The notes under the pieces: model-generated
The model's database searches: none
What the model saw: only the letters and a program-made list of their open reading frames with translations
What the model was told of the DNA's origin: nothing
In this document: one piece after another, positions 8,242 through 12,653 of the stretch
Position numbering within the stretch: the stretch's first letter is position 1
Layout: the number at the start of each line of letters is the position of its first letter
Origin: M3007 sp041736625
GTDB taxonomy: Bacteria; Bacteroidota; Bacteroidia; Chitinophagales; Saprospiraceae
Direction: 5' to 3'
DNA length: 12,653 bases
Assembly (NCBI GenBank): GCA_041736625.1
Contig: JBGSTG010000033.1
Location: 1 to 12,653, forward strand
Translations under genes and position numbers: made by a program

Positions 8242-9288
8242 ATGAAAAAATTCACCCTCCTCCTGCTTGCCTCTGTCTTGCTGTGGCAATCTTGCGCTTC
8301 GCCCGACGCCAATCCGGCGCCTGCAACCCCCGACGAAAGCATTCCGGTGCGCCTTGCCCCGGTGACCCAACGCACCAAAGCGCTGCCCATTTACGGCAGC
8401 GGTGTGCTGAACTACGCCTCCGAACAACGCCTGTCGTTTAAAATCGGCGGCATCATCCAAAAAATTTACGTGGACGAAGGCGACAACGTGCGCGCCGGAC
8501 AACTCCTGGCGGTGCTCAACCGAACAGAAATTGACGCCCAGGTGAGCCAGGCCCGCCAGTCCCTGGACAAGGCGGAACGCGACCTGCGACGCGTGCAAGG
8601 GTTGTACAGCGACAGCTCCGCCACCCTCGAACTGCTGGAAAATGCCACCACCGGGCGCGATGTGGCAGCCGAAGGGTACCGCATCGCCGCATTTAATCAG
8701 CAATACGCAGAAATCCGCGCCACCCGCTCCGGCAAGATTGTTAAAAAGCTGATGAACGAGGGCGAGATCGCCGGCCCCGGCAGTCCGGTGCTGGTGTTGT
8801 TTGAAGCCGGCAAAGACGACTGGGTGGTGGTGGTGAGCCTGCCCGACCGCGACTGGGCCCGGTTGCACATGGGCGCCGCGGCCGAAGTACACATGGACGC
8901 CTACCCGGGCAAAACTTTCCGGGGGCAGGTGACCCAGCTGGCCCCCGCTGCCGACCCGGCCAACGGGCTGTACGAAGTGGAGATTCGTGTGCAGCCCCAG
9001 GGTGAGCGCTTCGCGCCCGGACTGTTTGCCCGGGTGGAATTTGCGCCGCGCGACGCAGCCAGCTACCCCGTCATTCCGGTGGAGGCGCTCATCGAGGGCG
9101 ACGGCTTGTCGGCATTCGTATTTGTACCGGAACCCGACGGCCGGTCGGTGCGCAAAATCCCCATAACCGTCGCCTTTCTGGACAACGGCCAAGTGTTTGT
9201 TTCCGGCGGTTTGGACGGGGTGCAACAGGTGGTCACCTCCGGTGCGCCGTATTTAACCGAAAACAAAAAAATCAGGCTGGTCCAATGA
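8242..9288 (+). CDS. RND efflux periplasmic adaptor (membrane fusion protein), lipoprotein
   Basis: Links the inner-membrane pump to the outer-membrane channel in the periplasm; 348 aa. The N-terminus MKKFTLLLLASVLLWQSC is a lipoprotein signal with C18 as the likely lipidated residue; W at -3 is atypical for a lipobox. The first lipoyl half-motif is at about 65-95 (FKIGGIIQKIYVDEGDNVRAGQ), a short coiled-coil hairpin at about 96-155 and the second lipoyl half at about 157-188. The beta-barrel (about 192-270) and membrane-proximal domains (about 275-348) follow. An ATG at 8212 is in frame, but the signal begins at 8242. The stop overlaps the start of the pump gene as ATGA, implying translational coupling and matched amounts. 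Confidence 0.95.
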   Translation: MKKFTLLLLASVLLWQSCASPDANPAPATPDESIPVRLAPVTQRTKALPIYGSGVLNYASEQRLSFKIGGIIQKIYVDEGDNVRAGQLLAVLNRTEIDAQVSQARQSLDKAERDLRRVQGLYSDSSATLELLENATTGRDVAAEGYRIAAFNQQYAEIRATRSGKIVKKLMNEGEIAGPGSPVLVLFEAGKDDWVVVVSLPDRDWARLHMGAAAEVHMDAYPGKTFRGQVTQLAPAADPANGLYEVEIRVQPQGERFAPGLFARVEFAPRDAASYPVIPVEALIEGDGLSAFVFVPEPDGRSVRKIPITVAFLDNGQVFVSGGLDGVQQVVTSGAPYLTENKKIRLVQ

Positions 9289-12200
9289 AAATTACCGAAT
9301 TCTCCGTCAAAAACAGCCAGTTCACCTTCATCGTTTTTATCGGCGTGCTGGCCCTTGGCCTCATCTCGCTTTTTACGATGCCGAGAGCAGAGGACCCCAC
9401 GTTTACTGCGCCGGGTTACATCGTGGTGATGGCTTACCCCGGCGCCAGTCCGGCCGAAATAGAAGAGAAAATCACCGACAAGGTAGAGGCCCGTCTGGGC
9501 GCCCTGGAAAACGTGGACAAGATCGTGTCCACCTCTTCCAACGGATTCATGCTGCTCACCATCGAATTTCGGTATGGGGAGGACACGGACAAAAAGTACG
9601 ACGAGGTGCTGCGCGAGGTCAACGCCCTGTTGCCCGAGCTGCCCCAGGATTTGTACCGTGTGGAAATCACCCGTTTTTCGGCTTCCGACGTGGCCATTCT
9701 GCAGGCAGCGATCGTGAGTGAAACTGCTTCCTGGGCCGACATGCGGCGCGAAGCGGAAAGGCTGGAAGATGAACTCGAAAAAATACCCGAGCTCAAAGGC
9801 GCCGACGTGTTCGGGTTTCCCAAGCGCGAGGCGCGCATCAGCCTCAACATGCCCAGGCTGGCTGCTCAGGGCTTGAGCGCCGAACGGGTGATCGGGGCTT
9901 TAATGAGCGAAAACGTGTCCATTCCCGGCGGCTCGGTCAACCTGGGTGAACGGCAGTTTTTTGTGGAAACCTCCGGCACCTACGAGCACATCGACGAGAT
10001 CCGCAATACGGTGATCACCGCCAATGGCGGCCGCGTGATTTACCTGCGGGACGTGGCCGAGGTGAGTTATGCCTACGAACAGCCCCGACACCTGGCCCGC
10101 ACCAACGGGGTGCGCAGCGTGTTTGTGACCGCCCGCATGAAGGACGAGCAGAACATTGTGACCGTGGGCGAGCAGGTGAACCAGGTGCTGGCCCGGTACG
10201 AGCCTGCGTTGCCCGCCAACATGGATTTCCTGCGGGTGTTTGACCAGAACGAGTCGGTACAGAGACGCCTCACGCGGTTTGTCAAGGACTTCAGCATCGC
10301 CATTTTCCTGGTGCTGCTCACGCTGTTGCCGCTGGGCTTCCGCGCCTCGTTGGTGGTCATGATCTCCATCCCCTTGTCGATCGCCATCGGCCTGTTTGCC
10401 CTCGACCAGCTGGGATACACGCTCAACCAGCTCAGCATTGTAGGCCTCATCATTGCTCTGGGTATTCTGGTCGACGACAGCATCGTGGTGGTGGAAAACA
10501 TCGAGCGATGGCTCAGGGAGGGGTACAGCCGGCGCGACGCGGCCATCAAAGCTACCCAACAGATTGGCCTGGCCGTGTTGGGTTGCACGGCCACGCTCAT
10601 TCTGGCGTTCCTGCCGCTGATTTACCTGCCGGGCGCCTCCGGCGACTTTATCCGGAGCCTGCCGATGGCGGTGGTGACCACGGTGCTGGCGTCGTTGTTT
10701 GTGTCACTGACCATCGTGCCGTTTTTGGGTAGCCGTATCTTGTCGGAGCACGAAAATCCGGAGGGAAACCTCTTCCTGCGCGGCATGAAGTGGGCCATCA
10801 ACAACTCGTATGCGCGGGTGCTGCACTGGGGGCTCAAGCATCCGGTATGGACATTGCTGGTGGCCGCCGCTATTTTTGGCGGGGTGGTCAGTATTGCCGG
10901 AAAAGCCGGATTTGCGGTGTTTCCGGCCAGCGAGCGGCCCATGTTTTACATCGACGTGGAGACGGCGCCCGGCACCAACATCGAGCAAACGCAGCGGGTA
11001 ATCGCCCAGGTTGATTCCGTTTTGAGCACCTATCTGGCGCCCGGCTTCCGCCCGCATGAGCTGGCGGCGGCCACCGAACGACCCCACTCCCGGTACCCCG
11101 GCGAGGGTCCGGCGCGCGTCACCTGGTACGCCAGCAACACCGGCCGTTCGAACCCGCGGGTGTACTACAACGTGTTTTCGCAGTTGGAAAGCCCGGACAT
11201 TGGTCAGATTTTCGTCCAACTTCAGGAAGAAACGCCGCCGCCGGTCAAGGTGGCGCTGATCGACGAATTGCGGGAGCGATTCAAAAACGTGCCCGGCGCC
11301 AGGATCAACGTGAAAAACTTCGAGCAAGGGCCGCCGATTGAAGCGCCGGTGGTGGTGCGGCTTTTCGGGGAAAACCTGGACACCCTGCGCCGCATCGCCG
11401 GCGACGTGGAGGGGATCGTTGCCGGTACCGACGGCGCGATTTACGTGAACAATCCCATCGCGACGATCAAGACCGACCTTTTTGTGAACATCAACAAGGC
11501 CAAAGCCGCCATGCTGGGCATACCCATCGAGTCGATTGACCGTGTGGTGCGCCTGGGCGTCAACGGCCTCAACGTTGGGGAGTTCACCAATGAAGCCGAC
11601 GACGAGACCTATGGCATCACCATCACGGTGCCCAAGGAGGGCGCATTTGCCGACCTGTCGGCCCTGCGCGATCTGTACGTGACCAGCGTGACCGGCGCCT
11701 CGGTGCCCCTGCGCGACGTGGCCACCCTGGAGTTCAAGCGCACGCCCAACACCATTGAGCATTTCGACAAGGAGCGCTACACCGTGCTCAGCGCCCTGGT
11801 GCGCAGCGGAATGAATGCGCTGGAGGTAATCACGCCCATTCAGGAGAAACTGGAGCAGTACGCTTTCCCTAGCGGTTATTCATACAAGCTTGCCGGGGAA
11901 CTGGAGCAGGCGGAGGAGTCATTTGGCGGCCTGGAGTACATCATCCTCATCACCATTTTTGGTATTTTAGCAGTGCTGATCCTGGAGTTCAAAACCTTCC
12001 GCAGCACGTTGGTCGTGTTGTCGGTAATCCCGCTGGGCATCATCGGGGCCGTGCTCATCCTGCTGGCTACGGGTTATCCGTTCTCCTTTACGGTGGTGGT
12101 GGGCCTGATCGCCCTCATCGGCATCGAGGTCAAGAACTCGATTTTGCTGGTGGACTTCACCAACCAGCTGCGCGAAGAGGGCATGGCGCTGGACGACGCG

Positions 12201-12413
12201 ATCCAGCAGGCCGGCGAGATCCGGTTTGTGCCCATTTTGCTCACCTCCCTGACGGCCATCGGCGGCCTGATCCCGTTGGCGATTGAGGAGAACCCGCTGT
12301 ACTCCCCCTTGGCGTACGTGTTGATCGGTGGTTTGATCTCTTCCACGCTGTTGTCGCGGATTGTGACGCCGGTATTGTACAAGTTGCTGGCGCCGCGGAT
12401 GAAAGTGGGGTAG
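9285..12413 (+). CDS. RND-family multidrug-type efflux transporter permease
   Basis: Inner-membrane proton antiporter of the HAE/AcrB-like class, 1042 aa, the normal length. It takes substrate from the periplasm or membrane and passes it to the adaptor and TolC partner. The fold has twelve membrane helices in two six-helix halves, with large periplasmic loops after TM1 (about 11-31) and after TM7. The TM4 proton-relay pair is intact in LGILVDDSIVVVENIER with D397 and D398, and the TM10 lysine is intact in GIEVKNSIL with K950. The early MPRAEDP motif (about 33-39) and the 'YPGASPAEIEEKITDKVEARL' block are typical of HAE-type pumps rather than metal (CzcA) pumps. This argues for drug, solvent, detergent or lipid-like substrates, but the actual substrate is unknown. 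It is the last gene of the operon, and a strong hairpin follows its stop. Confidence 0.95.
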   Translation: MKITEFSVKNSQFTFIVFIGVLALGLISLFTMPRAEDPTFTAPGYIVVMAYPGASPAEIEEKITDKVEARLGALENVDKIVSTSSNGFMLLTIEFRYGEDTDKKYDEVLREVNALLPELPQDLYRVEITRFSASDVAILQAAIVSETASWADMRREAERLEDELEKIPELKGADVFGFPKREARISLNMPRLAAQGLSAERVIGALMSENVSIPGGSVNLGERQFFVETSGTYEHIDEIRNTVITANGGRVIYLRDVAEVSYAYEQPRHLARTNGVRSVFVTARMKDEQNIVTVGEQVNQVLARYEPALPANMDFLRVFDQNESVQRRLTRFVKDFSIAIFLVLLTLLPLGFRASLVVMISIPLSIAIGLFALDQLGYTLNQLSIVGLIIALGILVDDSIVVVENIERWLREGYSRRDAAIKATQQIGLAVLGCTATLILAFLPLIYLPGASGDFIRSLPMAVVTTVLASLFVSLTIVPFLGSRILSEHENPEGNLFLRGMKWAINNSYARVLHWGLKHPVWTLLVAAAIFGGVVSIAGKAGFAVFPASERPMFYIDVETAPGTNIEQTQRVIAQVDSVLSTYLAPGFRPHELAAATERPHSRYPGEGPARVTWYASNTGRSNPRVYYNVFSQLESPDIGQIFVQLQEETPPPVKVALIDELRERFKNVPGARINVKNFEQGPPIEAPVVVRLFGENLDTLRRIAGDVEGIVAGTDGAIYVNNPIATIKTDLFVNINKAKAAMLGIPIESIDRVVRLGVNGLNVGEFTNEADDETYGITITVPKEGAFADLSALRDLYVTSVTGASVPLRDVATLEFKRTPNTIEHFDKERYTVLSALVRSGMNALEVITPIQEKLEQYAFPSGYSYKLAGELEQAEESFGGLEYIILITIFGILAVLILEFKTFRSTLVVLSVIPLGIIGAVLILLATGYPFSFTVVVGLIALIGIEVKNSILLVDFTNQLREEGMALDDAIQQAGEIRFVPILLTSLTAIGGLIPLAIEENPLYSPLAYVLIGGLISSTLLSRIVTPVLYKLLAPRMKVG

Positions 12414-12420
12414 TGGGAAT

Positions 12421-12452
12421 TCGTCCTACGAGTACACTCGTAGGACGATTTT
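12421..12452 (+). terminator. Intrinsic terminator of the efflux operon
   Basis: Perfect 13-bp stem, TCGTCCTACGAGT and its complement, around a 2-base centre (effectively a 4-base loop), followed by TTTT at 12449-12452. It starts 8 bp after the pump stop codon. It may also serve the convergent gene ending at 12462, although the T-run is on the plus-strand side. Confidence 0.8.
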
Positions 12453-12461
12453 GCTATAGCC

Positions 12462-12653
12462 TCACTCCTTCACCACCCGCACCCCCTGCATCACCCTGCC
12501 CTCCCGGTAAAAACAAAACACATAGCTGCCGGCGGGCAATCCCGCCAACGGCAGGGCCTGCACCGGTCCCTGGGCGACGCCCGCACCGGCCTGCCGCCCC
12601 GAGGCGTCGTACAGGCGCCAGGCGTCGGCCTCTCCCCATTCCACGTACAGCAC
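12462..12653 (-). CDS. C-terminal end of a T9SS-sorted secreted protein (partial)
   Basis: Only the last 63 codons are in the window; the gene continues past the right edge, and the GTG at the edge is an internal valine codon, not a start. The visible part has the pattern of a type IX secretion C-terminal sorting domain: W-R-L-Y-D-A-S-G-R, then L-A-G-L-P-A-G-S-Y-V-F, then a short Gly-containing turn and a terminal V-V-K-E. In Bacteroidota such domains direct proteins across the outer membrane and are cut off or linked to the surface. The cargo domain is not visible. It converges on the efflux operon with 48 bp between the stop codons. Confidence 0.75.
   Translation of the reverse strand: MLYVEWGEADAWRLYDASGRQAGAGVAQGPVQALPLAGLPAGSYVFCFYREGRVMQGVRVVKE

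Noticed and set aside
8203..9225. Long minus-strand open frame (340 codons) opposite the adaptor gene
   Set aside because: It mirrors the clear adaptor gene, is rich in His/Gly/Val as antisense GC-rich translations often are, and has no recognised motif or promoter.
10704..11762. Minus-strand open frame (352 codons) inside the RND pump gene
   Set aside because: It is fully inside a conserved pump gene and has no recognisable domain.

Overview
The window looks like chromosomal DNA from a GC-rich member of the Bacteroidota, possibly the Saprospiria/Lewinella side, although the exact lineage is inference. The reasons are matches to the Bacteroidota -7 promoter box (TAnnTTTG) upstream of several genes, little or no Shine-Dalgarno signal, and a C-terminal type IX secretion (T9SS) sorting domain on the truncated gene at the right edge. 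No rRNA, tRNA, CRISPR array, insertion sequence or phage gene was seen.

Left part (1-4410). A perfect 52-bp palindrome (25-76) lies in non-coding DNA. It is followed by a 200-residue putative exported protein on the minus strand, then by a spacer crowded with hairpins and 7-bp tandem repeats. Next comes clpC (minus strand), the Hsp100 unfoldase of the ClpCP protease, with all its catalytic motifs and a ClpP-docking loop. A 330-bp divergent promoter region separates clpC from a single-domain STAS protein of the anti-sigma-factor-antagonist type. A second copy of the hairpin/heptamer element lies between the STAS gene and the next, convergent gene.

Middle (4411-6098). A patatin-like serine acylhydrolase on the minus strand carries a predicted two-helix membrane hairpin inserted in its catalytic domain. 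Its start codon sits only a few bases after a perfect -7 box. The 143-bp region upstream is shared with a divergent tetR gene.

Right part (6050-12461). This is a self-contained efflux module: a TetR/AcrR repressor, then a TolC-type outer-membrane channel, a lipoprotein periplasmic adaptor and an RND inner-membrane pump, in that order on the plus strand. The last two overlap by 4 bp. Together they would form a tripartite pump spanning both membranes. A 27-bp perfect inverted repeat in front of tetR, and an exact 13-bp copy of its half-site directly before the tolC start codon, predict that the repressor controls both its own gene and the pump operon. A strong hairpin with a short T-run ends the operon. 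A convergent truncated gene, probably for a T9SS-exported protein, fills the right edge.

The coding content is mostly of familiar families. The most unusual material is non-coding: the 52-bp palindrome, the two homologous hairpin/heptamer elements at 3' ends of genes, the tandem GC-rich hairpins and the operator architecture of the efflux module.
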